NCBI RefSeq assembly: GCF_020782875.1
Contig: NZ_JAJGBN010000001.1
Location: forward strand, 248,001-312,000
From: Allomuricauda sp. M10
Lineage (GTDB): Bacteria > Bacteroidota > Bacteroidia > Flavobacteriales > Flavobacteriaceae
Reading direction: 5' to 3'
Length of the DNA stretch: 64,000 nucleotides
The position numbers and the translations under genes are program-made. The notes beneath the pieces were generated by a model, which was not told the DNA's origin, did not search any database, and worked only from the letters and a program-made list of their open reading frames with translations. Shown here piece by piece: positions 53,397-61,653 of the stretch. Every line of letters begins with the position of its first letter. Positions within the stretch are counted from its first letter, which is position 1.

Positions 53397-54734
53397 ATGA
53401 CATTCGCCAAAGTAGAGATAGGATTACGAAGTGTAATGTACAGATTTGTCCTGGGGCTAATGATGGTTACGGTAATGAGTGCCTGCTTGGATGAATTGGA
53501 TATAGAGACTTTGGCCGATGATGGTGCTAACAGAATGCTCGTGGTGGAAGCTGTGCTTACCAATGAACTGAAGACCCAAGAGGTGTTCCTGAGTAGAACG
53601 GATAGTAGGTTGGATTTGGAAACGGACACCATTTTTGACCGTAATATCCCAATAGGCATAAGGCCCTACGATTCGGTCAATGTAGAATCTGGAGCCATGG
53701 TAAGGGTCCTTGGAAGCAATGGCCAGGACTTTAATTTTACCGAGGGCCGTGAGGGAAGCTATTATTCAGATGAACCCTTTGCTCTACAAAAAGGGACTGA
53801 TTATACCTTGGAAGTGACCTTGGCTTCTGGGGTATCCTACGTTTCGGACAATGTTGCGGTGTCGGGGACTTCGGATATTACCAATATCTATGCAGAGCGA
53901 ACGAAAAGCGAATTGGGAGTGGACGGTGTGGCCATATATATAGATAGTAAGCCAGATTCCGGTGAAACGAAATACTATCGGTACACCTATGATGAAACCT
54001 ATAAAATTGTGGCGCCTTATTGGTCACCTTGGGAGTTTAAGCTCACCAATTATGTTCCTTGTTCCAGTCCCCCCACCTATGATCTTGAGGTGGTACCCCG
54101 TGAGGTACAGAATCAGGTTTGCTATAATACGGTGACATCCAATGGTATTGTACAGAACAGCACAGTGGGTAATTCCGGTATCAATGTTTCTAAACAGATG
54201 GTGCGCTTTATTGGAAAAGACAACTATATTATTTCCCATAGGTATAGCATTTTGGTTAAACAACATGTGCAATCTGCTGCGGCCTATTCCCACTACGAAA
54301 TATTAAAGAGTTTTTCACAGTCAGAAGGACTTTTTTCACAGATACAGCCAGGCGCCCTATATGCCAATATGCATAGAAAGGACGGGGCGACCGAGGAAAT
54401 TTTTGGATATGTGGAGGCTACAGCGGTATCGGAGCGGCGTTTGTTCTTCAATTTTACAGACCTGTTCCCTGCTGAAGAACTTCCCCCATATCCTTATAAT
54501 TGTGGCCCGTATTCCGCGCTTGAACCGCCACCTCCATGCGGGGGAGATGCAAGTGACTGCCCTCCTTCAGTGGTTGAAGGGGTGGATCAAGGTCTTATAA
54601 CGTATTATGCACCGTATGATGATGGGATAGTGCCTGTTCCCTTTTGTATTGGCCCCTACGCCTTTACAGTACCTCCATGTGGTGATTGTACCTATTTAGG
54701 GAAGAATGTGGTTCCAGATTTTTGGGTTGAATAA
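53397..54734 (+). CDS. DUF4249 lipoprotein, copy 2
   Basis: 445 aa, clearly homologous to copy 1 along the full length (e.g. TYKIVAPYWSPWEFKLTNYVPC against TYKIVAPMWSPVDFKLTNYDPC; VPREVQNQVCYNTV in both). Lipobox VMSAC near residue 30; an internal ATG at 53436 gives a signal length closer to the paralog. Nearly all C-terminal cysteines are kept, and the end is CGDCTYLGKNVVPDFW. A tandem duplication within the operon is the simplest origin. Confidence 0.87.
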   Translation: MTFAKVEIGLRSVMYRFVLGLMMVTVMSACLDELDIETLADDGANRMLVVEAVLTNELKTQEVFLSRTDSRLDLETDTIFDRNIPIGIRPYDSVNVESGAMVRVLGSNGQDFNFTEGREGSYYSDEPFALQKGTDYTLEVTLASGVSYVSDNVAVSGTSDITNIYAERTKSELGVDGVAIYIDSKPDSGETKYYRYTYDETYKIVAPYWSPWEFKLTNYVPCSSPPTYDLEVVPREVQNQVCYNTVTSNGIVQNSTVGNSGINVSKQMVRFIGKDNYIISHRYSILVKQHVQSAAAYSHYEILKSFSQSEGLFSQIQPGALYANMHRKDGATEEIFGYVEATAVSERRLFFNFTDLFPAEELPPYPYNCGPYSALEPPPPCGGDASDCPPSVVEGVDQGLITYYAPYDDGIVPVPFCIGPYAFTVPPCGDCTYLGKNVVPDFWVE

Positions 54735-54743
54735 AGAACAAAT

Positions 54744-56525
54744 ATGAAAAAACAACTGATTTTATTTTTGGCCTTGATAGGGGCGACCATGGCGGTCAGG
54801 TCCCAATATGTTATCAAAGATGTTGGCGAATTGATTGACTTGAAAAAACTTGCCCAAGAAAAGGTGTATGTCCATCATACAGGTCCCTTAGTATTTGCTG
54901 GGGAATATCTACACTATGCATTTTATTGTTTCAACGCGCAGACCAGTAGGCCTACCAATATAAGTGTTGTAGGGTATGTGGCTTTGGTGAGCGAAGAAGG
55001 AAAATATATTTTGGAACAAAAGATAAGGTTGGACAAAGGCCTGTCCCAAGGAGATTTCTTTATCAAAACCGATGTCCCTTCGGGAAATTACAAACTCCTT
55101 GGATATACCCAATGGATGAAGAACAATGGTGTTCAGCAAGTTTTTAAAGGTGATATTGTGGTCATCAATCCCTATCAGGTAGATCAAAGCAAGCTCTTGG
55201 AGGGCAATTCGCAAGGAGAGGAAACCGGGATATCCAATAAAGAAATGGAAAAACCCAGTGATAGCTCCATAGTCCAGTTGCACTTTGATAAGAAGAACTA
55301 TGGAACAAGGGAGAAAATTCATTTAGCGGTAAAAAATTATAAAGGTCAGTTAGGGAATGGCAACTACACCGTTAGAGTTCAAAAAAAGGCAACCATACCA
55401 ACTGCTTCGGCCATGAATGCCATGGAATATGGAACTGCTTATTTTAATGTGGACAAACAGATAGACAAAGAAGTGGGCGATAGCTTGTTTCTTCCTGAGC
55501 AAAGGGGGGAACTTTTTTATGGAAAGGCTATGGAAAGGGTTTCTGGAAAACCTGTGGAAGATGTTAGCCTGGCAATGTCCATTCCAGGGGATGAGTTCAT
55601 ACTCAAGTCCACAGTAACCGATAATAGTGGTAGTTTCTACACCTATGTTCGGGAAGAATATAAGGAGCCCAGAGTAATTGTACAGTTTATGGAAGACAGT
55701 CCGGGTTTGGAATTGGAATTGGACACGGTGCCCAAGTTGAATGTTTCAGGGGTCACTTTTGACCACTTTAGGCTAAAACCGGAATACGTAAGTGCCATTA
55801 AGGAAAGGAGCATTTACAATCAGATAGAGAACCATTTTTTTTCCGTAAAACCCGATTCCGTATTGCTGGGTGATCCCATAGATCCTTTTGGGGGCGCCAT
55901 ACCCGAAGTGATATCTTTGGATGATTATACCCGTTTCCCGACGTTACAGGAAACATTGGTGGAAATATTGGGCTATGTTGGATACCGAAACAATGGAAAA
56001 GGGGCAGATTATATCCACATTAATCAAGATGTGAAAGGGTACCAAAAGGAATATGACCAATACCCTGCCATTGTATTGATAGATGGGGTTTTTATTCCAA
56101 ACCACGAAAGAATTAAAACTTTTGATGCCCGTTTGATCAAATCCATCAGTTTGATCAGGGACAAGTTTAGGCTTTCGGGAAAGGACTATCAGGGAATGAT
56201 GGAGGTCACCACCTTCGATGGCAATTTTTACGAAACTTACGCGCCTGAATTTGGAATAAATGTTCCTGTCGGAAAACCCTTGCCCAAGAAGAACTATTAT
56301 CGCCAAAATTATGATGGTGTCGATGCTGGATATCAAAAAATCCCGGATTACCGTTCCTTATTGTTTTGGGAACCCCATGTGGAACTGGAAGGTGATACTT
56401 TGGAGTTCGGATTTTACACTTCGGACCTTACTGGGGATTTTGATGTCATCTTGGACGGATTTACCACCTATGGCAAGCCCATAACCGTTTATAAAAGTAT
56501 TTCGGTACGGGATGAAAGTCAATAA
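54744..56525 (+). CDS. MG2-like envelope protein with plug-like segment
   Basis: 593 aa with signal peptide (LFLALIGATMAVRSQ). An N-terminal macroglobulin-type domain (about 35-130: EKVYVHHTGPLVFAGEYLHYAFYCF) precedes a second beta domain (about 180-330). Around 420-500 a stretch PAIVLIDGVFIPNHERIKTFD ... LIKSISLIRDKFRLSGKDYQGMMEVTT resembles the end of TonB-receptor plugs (IDG ... IKSI ... GVIxITT). No barrel follows. The layout MG2 + plug-like piece is common in Bacteroidota proteins next to DUF4249. Last gene of this operon. Role unknown. Confidence 0.78.
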   Translation: MKKQLILFLALIGATMAVRSQYVIKDVGELIDLKKLAQEKVYVHHTGPLVFAGEYLHYAFYCFNAQTSRPTNISVVGYVALVSEEGKYILEQKIRLDKGLSQGDFFIKTDVPSGNYKLLGYTQWMKNNGVQQVFKGDIVVINPYQVDQSKLLEGNSQGEETGISNKEMEKPSDSSIVQLHFDKKNYGTREKIHLAVKNYKGQLGNGNYTVRVQKKATIPTASAMNAMEYGTAYFNVDKQIDKEVGDSLFLPEQRGELFYGKAMERVSGKPVEDVSLAMSIPGDEFILKSTVTDNSGSFYTYVREEYKEPRVIVQFMEDSPGLELELDTVPKLNVSGVTFDHFRLKPEYVSAIKERSIYNQIENHFFSVKPDSVLLGDPIDPFGGAIPEVISLDDYTRFPTLQETLVEILGYVGYRNNGKGADYIHINQDVKGYQKEYDQYPAIVLIDGVFIPNHERIKTFDARLIKSISLIRDKFRLSGKDYQGMMEVTTFDGNFYETYAPEFGINVPVGKPLPKKNYYRQNYDGVDAGYQKIPDYRSLLFWEPHVELEGDTLEFGFYTSDLTGDFDVILDGFTTYGKPITVYKSISVRDESQ

Positions 56526-56527
56526 CC

Positions 56528-56535
56528 TATCTTTG
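56528..56535 (+). promoter_or_regulatory. -7 element upstream of the DsrE gene
   Basis: Perfect TATCTTTG, immediately after the preceding stop codon and 33 bases before the DsrE ATG. No exact TTG lies at the right distance. Confidence 0.45.
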
Positions 56536-56567
56536 GTATATACTCAACCATTATTAAAAATAACATC

Positions 56568-57005
56568 ATGAAAAATCCCTTTCGCGTTCTCGTTTTTAGT
56601 TTGATGATAGGAATCACCACCACGACCTTCGCCCAGCAAAAGTTGGATGCTTCCGTCGTGTCGGACCTGCAAAAAACACCAAAATATGCTTTTGGGGTCA
56701 CCGATGATTTTCATTTTAGGGGTGTTTTGGGAATGTATGACACCTTGGTGGAAAATGGTGTGGAAATTGAGGCTTTCGAGATTGTGGTGAAGGGTAAAAT
56801 TGTGTCTGAATTGGTCAAGGGATCCGAGTTGGAAACCTTTTTTGAAAAATATCAAGGTAAAGTTCGCGTAAGTGTCTGTAGTATGGCCATGAAGAAATTG
56901 AATGTTTCTGCGGACCAATTGTTCAAAGGATTGATTCCGGTGCCAACGGCTTCCATTCGGATGCTACAGTTGCAGGCCAATGGATACAACAGCCTATCTT
57001 ACTAA
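56568..57005 (+). CDS. Secreted DsrE-family protein
   Basis: 145 aa. Signal peptide ending TTTFAQ (about 22). The remainder fits the DsrE/DsrF-like fold: VLGMYDTLVENGVEIEAFEIVVKG (strand-helix), LETFFEKYQGKVRVSVCSMAMKKLNVSADQLFKG with one conserved Cys near 111, and IPVPTASIRMLQLQANGY at the end. In sulfur-relay proteins the Cys carries persulfide; whether that holds for this exported version is unknown. Monocistronic, with its own terminator. Confidence 0.85.
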   Translation: MKNPFRVLVFSLMIGITTTTFAQQKLDASVVSDLQKTPKYAFGVTDDFHFRGVLGMYDTLVENGVEIEAFEIVVKGKIVSELVKGSELETFFEKYQGKVRVSVCSMAMKKLNVSADQLFKGLIPVPTASIRMLQLQANGYNSLSY

Positions 57006-57026
57006 GTAATTTATACAACAAAATAA

Positions 57027-57064
57027 AAAACCTTGCACATTCATGGAATGGCAAGGTTTTCTAC
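57027..57064. terminator. Terminator between DsrE and tRNA-Arg genes
   Basis: Outer stem AAAACCTTGC (57027-57036) with GCAAGGTTTT (57051-57060), inner stem CATTC/GAATG, loop ATG, T tail. A run of A on the other side may also stop the leftward tRNA transcript. Confidence 0.9.
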
Positions 57065-57085
57065 TTTTTAGTGACTTATGTCTTG

Positions 57086-57159
57086 TGACCTCGGCAGGAT
57101 TCAAACCTGCAACCTTCTGAGCCGTAATCAGATGCGCTATTCAGTTGCGCCACGAGGCC
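57086..57159 (-). tRNA. tRNA-Arg (ACG)
   Basis: 74 nt on the minus strand. Acceptor GGCCTCG/CGAGGTC, anticodon stem TCTGA/TCAGA with loop TTACGGC giving anticodon ACG (read as ICG), T arm GCAGG-TTTGAAT-CCTGC, discriminator A. CCA is not encoded. Confidence 0.97.
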
Positions 57160-57173
57160 TTTTTAATGGGCTG

Positions 57174-57203
57174 CAAATATATTTCTTTTTAACTTTATCA
57201 CAA
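57174..57203 (-). promoter_or_regulatory. Promoter of tRNA-Arg
   Basis: On the minus strand TTG (57201-57203), 19 bases, TATATTTG (57174-57181), 15 bases before the tRNA 5' end. The same 19-base spacing is seen for the tRNA-Glu promoter. Confidence 0.85.
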
Positions 57204-57222
57204 AACCTTAGCGTACAAAAAA

Positions 57223-57735
57223 ATGGATTTTGCCTCATACATTCGTGATATAGAAGACTTTCCAAAGCCTGGTGTTGTTTTTAAGGACATTACGCCTTTG
57301 CTCAAAGATCCACAGGTGTTCCAAAAAGCAGGCGAAGCTTTGTTGGGATTAACCTCTAACATGAAGATCGATAAAGTGGTAGGGGTAGATAGTAGAGGTT
57401 TCATTTTTGCGCCTCTATTGGCTACACGTTTGGGCGCAGGTTTCGTTCCTGTACGCAAATCGGGCAAACTCCCCTTTAAGACCTTGTCCGAAACCTACGC
57501 CTTGGAATATGGTGAGGATACCTTGGAAATGCATACCGATGCCATCCAGAAGGGAGAAAAGGTGTTGGTCCATGATGATGTTTTGGCAACCGGCGGAACC
57601 GCCAGTGCCGTTTGTAAATTGGTAGAAAAATTAGGTGGGGAAGTGGTACAGTGCAATTTTTTGATAGAGCTTACCTTTTTGAAAGGAGCCGAAAAACTGA
57701 ACGGTTTCCCTATTAAGGCATTACTGCAATATTAA
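57223..57735 (+). CDS. apt: Adenine phosphoribosyltransferase
   Basis: 170 aa purine salvage enzyme joining adenine with PRPP to give AMP. Motifs: YIRDIEDFPKPGVVFKDITPLL at the start, VDSRGFIFAPLLATRLGAGFVPVRK in the middle and the PRPP-binding VLVHDDVLATGGTASAV at about 108-124. Stop codon overlaps the stop of the small opposite gene. Confidence 0.97.
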   Translation: MDFASYIRDIEDFPKPGVVFKDITPLLKDPQVFQKAGEALLGLTSNMKIDKVVGVDSRGFIFAPLLATRLGAGFVPVRKSGKLPFKTLSETYALEYGEDTLEMHTDAIQKGEKVLVHDDVLATGGTASAVCKLVEKLGGEVVQCNFLIELTFLKGAEKLNGFPIKALLQY

Positions 57736-57881
57736 CGTTCGTCCAAGGCCTTTGTGGTCACAAAATAACGCCAACCTATAATGGCCAATTGCATTTTGGT
57801 CGCCTTGGATAGGTCCAACCCCTTTTTGGAATAGGAAGGCAGTATCGCCTTATTGATCTTAGCCAGTGTCTTGTAGAGCAT
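57732..57881 (-). CDS. Small conserved Bacteroidota protein (49 aa)
   Basis: 49 codons on the minus strand: LYKTLAKINKAILPSYSKKG then LDLSKATKMQLAIIGWRYFV and TTKALDER. Basic at the N-terminus with one hydrophobic patch, and it resembles a short protein I recall from many Flavobacteria (sometimes labelled SsrA-binding protein by mistake, being far too short for SmpB). A perfect -7 box lies just upstream. Tail-to-tail with apt, the two stop codons overlapping. Function unknown. Confidence 0.75.
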   Translation of the reverse strand: MLYKTLAKINKAILPSYSKKGLDLSKATKMQLAIIGWRYFVTTKALDER

Positions 57882-57899
57882 AGTATCCAAACTAGACTA

Positions 57900-57932
57900 C
57901 AAATATAGTCAGGATGATCCTAATGGTCCCAA
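57900..57932 (-). promoter_or_regulatory. Promoter of the 49-aa gene
   Basis: TATATTTG (57900-57907 on the minus strand) with TTTG starting 22 bases upstream (57930-57932 is TTG). The spacing is slightly long. The ATG is 19 bases downstream of the -7 box. Confidence 0.55.
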
Positions 57933-58378
57933 ACACTGTCCGCCGGTTCCGATAATCCAAAAAATGGTTGGCCCAAAGCTTGACATATATAGGGAGGTTT
58001 AAATGAAAATAATGGCTATGATGTGGATGAGAATCATAACAAAAAACTTAACAATTGCGATCATGGTTTGATTGATTTAATGGTTAAAAAAACAACTATA
58101 AACCGGTTATATTTTTTGAAGATATAATGATAAAAGTCAAGCTTCCAAACATTTAGGCCAAAATCTATACAATTGCATACAAGATTGTAGTTAAAAAAAC
58201 ACTTAGCTCCTACGATAGTAATGTTATTCCTTGTAAAAAGTTATAAAATATAATTTTAAAATGTAATATCTATTACAGATTGATACATTTGTAGGAGTGT
58301 TTTAGGGGTCAATTTAAAAACCAAGGGACGTTTCGTTTAAAAATGGGGCATTTTTGGCCTTTCCGTTTTTTTGAGACA
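57933..58378. other. Gene-poor AT-rich spacer between apt region and M56 gene
   Basis: About 445 bases with no normal gene. Two tiny hydrophobic frames overlap on opposite strands: 58003-58071 (+, 22 aa, preceded by GGGAGG) and 57999-58064 (-, 21 aa). A TACATTTG box lies at about 58284-58291, directly followed by GTAGGAGTGTTT, whose reverse complement partly matches AAACACTTAGCTCCTAC near 58197-58213. Nothing here is certain. Confidence 0.35.
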
Positions 58379-58406
58379 CAAAAAAACCGCCAGATTTCTG
58401 ACGGTT
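58379..58406 (-). terminator. Terminator after blaI-M56 pair
   Basis: On the minus strand AACCGTCAGA and TCTGGCGGTT pair with one mismatch, followed by seven T. Confidence 0.88.
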
Positions 58407-58438
58407 CCAACTCAAATTTTGGGTCGTTTAAATCAAGT

Positions 58439-60205
58439 TTAGTTGCCTTTTTTGGTCGTGATCACCACAACACCATCCTTGGCTTTTTTACCATATTTTT
58501 TGATAGCTTCATCTCCTTTGAAAACTTCCATGCTTTTAATGGTATCGGGGGAAAGTTTTCTTATTTCCTCAGCTTTCACTTTTTTGCCATCCAAATAATA
58601 AAGAGGTTCTTCACCATCATCAGTATTAATAAAAAAGAAACTACCGTTATTTCCCATAACTTCAATGTCATCCTCGTCATCGGAGTCTTTTACGATAAAA
58701 ACATGCTTTCCTTTTTTAACCACACTTTTTTTATCCGTATCCCTGATCACCATGAAATTTTTCCCATCACCATCTTCCTCAATCTGGATTTCAACTTTCT
58801 TTTTTACATGACCATCTTTTGAATGGATTATAATTCCGTTTTCATCTTCCCCAAATTCGTCAACATCCACATTAATTTCCATTTCTTCAAATTCTTCAGG
58901 GCTGACCTCTTTACCATTGACTATGATTTTTTTGGTACCATCCACTTTTTTAATGATAATATCTTTTTCATCATCAGTGGTCCAATGGATTTTGTCCCCG
59001 TCCATTTTGTGGATTTTAATTTTCTTATGTGCCATGCTGCCAAAGGACACCAGATTGGCATCATCATCGTACAAAACAGCCACAGGATCAATAGGGCCAT
59101 CAGAATTGGTGGTATAGTTGCCACTGAATTTCTCCCCTTTGCCGTTCTTACCGCTTAGTTGCAACGAAAGTTCCACAATTTCCTTGTTGTCGTTCCTAAC
59201 TGCGGTGTAGCTAAAGTCTATACCATCCTTGGCCAGGTCGCTTTTGATTTTGTCCAACTCGTCATTGGAGGTATCCTTATCAATGGTAAGTTCCACTGAT
59301 TTGTCCTCCAACGCACTTTCAATGCCGTCCTCGTTGGTGTACTGGTATACGTTTTCTATACTGAAACTGACAAGGAAAAGTCCCAACAAGGGTAGCACCA
59401 ATAAAGTTTTAAAGACACTGATTCTTTTTGATTGATTTTGATTTAACATGACTATTCGTTTTTTGATTAATGAATTATAGAATGAATTGGTAAGCCTAAA
59501 ATTTTGATGGTCCACAGCCTGTTTCAACATGAGGTACTGGTAGTCCTTTTTGTCGGCAGCATTTTCAAGCGTGTGCTTATCCGCTAAAAACTCCAGATTT
59601 TGTTTAATGGCCGGTTTGTAGAGCCATAATACCGGGTTGAACCAGAATACGATCTTTAATAGTTCCAACAAAAGAATATCTAAAGTGTGGAATTGTCTGG
59701 CATGTACTTTTTCATGGGCCAACACCGTATTCAATTCTGTTGGACTGAATAACTTCGGATTATAAAACAAGTAGTTGAAGAATGAAAAAGGGGTAATCTT
59801 TTTCTCTGTTTCTACATGTAGATATGGATGTTCCCGCCACATTTTGGCTTGGGCTGCCAGTTTTTTTAAGGAGCTCAACTGTAAAAGAAAACGAACCAAA
59901 AGTACCAAACAGACCAAAAGGTAGATGCCGAGCAAAATATTTTCAAGTGTGAAAGCAGTTTCCACAGGGTTTGCCAATGTGTTGGTTTGATTTCCTGTTG
60001 AAGCATTGATGATCAAAGGTTTAGTGGCAACAATGGTTCGTTGGATCTTAATCAAGGGAAAAATCAAGGATAACACCAAACCGGACAGAAGGAACAGCCT
60101 GTTTTCAGTAAAAAAGGTATCCCGCTTCAGGAACAGATGATAAATGGCCAAAAATCCACCGGAAATCAAGACTGACTGCGCTAAATAGGTAAATATGGAC
60201 TCCAT
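58439..60205 (-). CDS. M56 (BlaR1-like) metallopeptidase with plug-like C-terminus
   Basis: 588 aa. Four membrane helices in the first ~300 residues and an M56 zinc site HEKVH (in VLAHEKVHARQFH, near 166) with a Glu in NLEFLADKH. BlaR1/MecR1 homologues sense a signal and inactivate the BlaI-type repressor, which is encoded just upstream (stop/start overlap TAATG). The part after residue 320 is not a beta-lactam-binding domain. It is acidic and strand-rich and ends LSPDTIKSMEVFKGDEAIKKYGKKAKDGVVVITTKKG, which is like the end of a TonB-receptor plug. The signal it senses is unknown. Confidence 0.9.
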   Translation of the reverse strand: MESIFTYLAQSVLISGGFLAIYHLFLKRDTFFTENRLFLLSGLVLSLIFPLIKIQRTIVATKPLIINASTGNQTNTLANPVETAFTLENILLGIYLLVCLVLLVRFLLQLSSLKKLAAQAKMWREHPYLHVETEKKITPFSFFNYLFYNPKLFSPTELNTVLAHEKVHARQFHTLDILLLELLKIVFWFNPVLWLYKPAIKQNLEFLADKHTLENAADKKDYQYLMLKQAVDHQNFRLTNSFYNSLIKKRIVMLNQNQSKRISVFKTLLVLPLLGLFLVSFSIENVYQYTNEDGIESALEDKSVELTIDKDTSNDELDKIKSDLAKDGIDFSYTAVRNDNKEIVELSLQLSGKNGKGEKFSGNYTTNSDGPIDPVAVLYDDDANLVSFGSMAHKKIKIHKMDGDKIHWTTDDEKDIIIKKVDGTKKIIVNGKEVSPEEFEEMEINVDVDEFGEDENGIIIHSKDGHVKKKVEIQIEEDGDGKNFMVIRDTDKKSVVKKGKHVFIVKDSDDEDDIEVMGNNGSFFFINTDDGEEPLYYLDGKKVKAEEIRKLSPDTIKSMEVFKGDEAIKKYGKKAKDGVVVITTKKGN

Positions 60206-60564
60206 TACTTCTTCTTTTCGATTAAATCAATGATTTCTTTCAGTTCTTCTACCGAAATTTTTTCCTCGTTGGCAAAATAGGATACCAAACTTTTATAGGA
60301 ATCGTCATAATAATCGGCAATGGCGGCGTTCACATACTTTTTCCGATAGTTTTCCTTGGTAACGGTTGGAAAGTAGCGATGGGTGTTTCCAAAAGCCTCA
60401 TACCCTACAAACCCTTTTTCCTGTAGGTTCCTTACAATAGTGGAAAGGGTGTTGTAATGGGGCTTTTCCCCTTCAATTTCTTCAAGGATTTCTTTTACGA
60501 AGGCTTTTTTCATCTTCCAAAGAATCTTCATTACCTCCTCTTCCTTGTTGGTCAATTTTTGCAT
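60205..60564 (-). CDS. BlaI/MecI/CopY-family repressor
   Basis: 119 aa from the ATG at 60564; the frame can extend three codons to a TTG but ATG is preferred. Winged helix start LTNKEEEVMKILWKMKKAFVKEILEEI and HYNTLSTIVRNLQEKGFVGYEAFGNTHRYFP, then a dimerisation segment, ending IDLIEKKK. It binds dyads in its own promoter and is removed by proteolysis when the M56 partner is activated. Three dyads spaced 20 bases apart sit over the promoter here. Confidence 0.93.
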   Translation of the reverse strand: MQKLTNKEEEVMKILWKMKKAFVKEILEEIEGEKPHYNTLSTIVRNLQEKGFVGYEAFGNTHRYFPTVTKENYRKKYVNAAIADYYDDSYKSLVSYFANEEKISVEELKEIIDLIEKKK

Positions 60565-60583
60565 GTTCAACAATTTGATGACC

Positions 60584-60614
60584 CAAACATAGTACTAATA
60601 ACATAGTTAAACAA
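60584..60614 (-). promoter_or_regulatory. Promoter of blaI-M56
   Basis: Minus strand TTG at 60612-60614, 20 bases, then a perfect TATGTTTG at 60584-60591. The ATG is 19 bases past the -7 box. Operator dyads cover the -33 box and the spacer. Confidence 0.8.
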
Positions 60615-60648
60615 CTATTTTTGTAGTTTGTTAACTATTTTTATAGTT
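60593..60648. promoter_or_regulatory. Three 16-bp BlaI-type operator dyads
   Basis: AACTATTTTTGTAGTT (60613-60628) and AACTATTTTTATAGTT (60633-60648) are near identical, and TACTAATAACATAGTT (60593-60608) keeps the arms. Starts at 60593, 60613 and 60633 are exactly 20 bases apart, about two helical turns, so all face one side of the DNA. Confidence 0.8.
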
Positions 60649-60690
60649 TTCATTGTGAAATGGTCCTTTTTTTAGACGGTAATCTTCCGT

Positions 60691-60698
60691 TATCTTTG
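60691..60698 (+). promoter_or_regulatory. -7 element of the CaCA antiporter gene
   Basis: Perfect TATCTTTG, 16 bases before the TTG start codon. It leaves little room for any earlier start, which supports the TTG. Confidence 0.55.
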
Positions 60699-60714
60699 TG
60701 CCAAGTTATATTCT

Positions 60715-61653
60715 TTGGGAAATCTACTATTTATTGTTTTGGGCCTTGCACTCCTGATTTTTGGGGGCAATTGGTTGTTGAAATCAGCTGTGGCCCTGTC
60801 CCTGAGACTGGCCATACCCAAAATCGTGATTGGTATGACGGTGGTTTCCTTTGCCACCTCTGCCCCTGAACTTATTGTAAGTGTGAAGGCTGCGCTGGAC
60901 GGTTTTCCTGATCTGGCCTTGGGCAACGTAGTAGGCTCCAATATTGCCAATTTAGGGTTGGTGCTGTCCATAACGGTGATTATGGGAAGTATTGATGTTC
61001 GGAAGGGATTCTATGCCACGGACTGGCCCATGATGATGGTTTCTTCCTTCCTGTTTTTTGGCTTTATTTATTTTGATGGTGTTCTGCAACGCTATGAAGG
61101 CATCATCATGGTGGCTTTGTTGTTTGTTTTCCTGGTTTATTTATTAAGGTATCAAAAGCCAGCTGTTGTGGATGAAATGCCAGAAGACGATGTAATCCTG
61201 CCTTTGTATAAGATTGCCTTGTTTTTGGGAGTGGGAGGGGTAGCGCTTTGGGGAGGCTCCGAATTACTCATTAAAGGAGCGGTTGGCATGGCCTCTACCT
61301 TTGGTGTCAGCGATCGGGTCATTGGAATTACCGTGGTTTCGGTCGGCACCAGTATACCAGAGTTGGCTGCTTCCGTTATTGCCGTGTTGAAAAAGGAAAA
61401 AGCCATTTCGCTTGGGAACCTGATAGGTTCCAACATCTTCAATTTGCTGGCTGTTTTGGGTATTACCTCCATCATCACACCCATTACTGTAATGGATCAA
61501 GGGTTATTGACCAGTGATATTTTCTGGATGCTTGGGATTTCCTTCCTGATTTTACCTTTGGTATTCTTTCCGAAGGGACTTCGTTTGGGTTGGAGGGATG
61601 GGATATTTTTGTTGGCGGTCTATGCCGTTTTCGTCTATATGACCCTAAAATAA
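60715..61653 (+). CDS. Calcium/sodium antiporter, CaCA family (YrbG-like)
   Basis: 312 aa, ten membrane helices in two inverted halves. Alpha repeats: GMTVVSFATSAPELIVSV ... GNVVGSNIANLGLVL (about 40-85) and GITVVSVGTSIPELAASV ... GNLIGSNIFNLLAVLG (about 202-250), both with the Glu and Asn that bind cations. Inner-membrane exchanger, most likely Na+/Ca2+. The start is TTG at 60715; no ATG lies between the promoter and the first helix. A terminator follows. Confidence 0.93.
   Translation: MGNLLFIVLGLALLIFGGNWLLKSAVALSLRLAIPKIVIGMTVVSFATSAPELIVSVKAALDGFPDLALGNVVGSNIANLGLVLSITVIMGSIDVRKGFYATDWPMMMVSSFLFFGFIYFDGVLQRYEGIIMVALLFVFLVYLLRYQKPAVVDEMPEDDVILPLYKIALFLGVGGVALWGGSELLIKGAVGMASTFGVSDRVIGITVVSVGTSIPELAASVIAVLKKEKAISLGNLIGSNIFNLLAVLGITSIITPITVMDQGLLTSDIFWMLGISFLILPLVFFPKGLRLGWRDGIFLLAVYAVFVYMTLK

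Noticed and set aside
58197-58303. Long-range pairing and possible small RNA in the apt/M56 spacer
   Set aside because: The arms match only with a 5-base gap and no terminator follows the TACATTTG box, so an RNA gene is not claimed.
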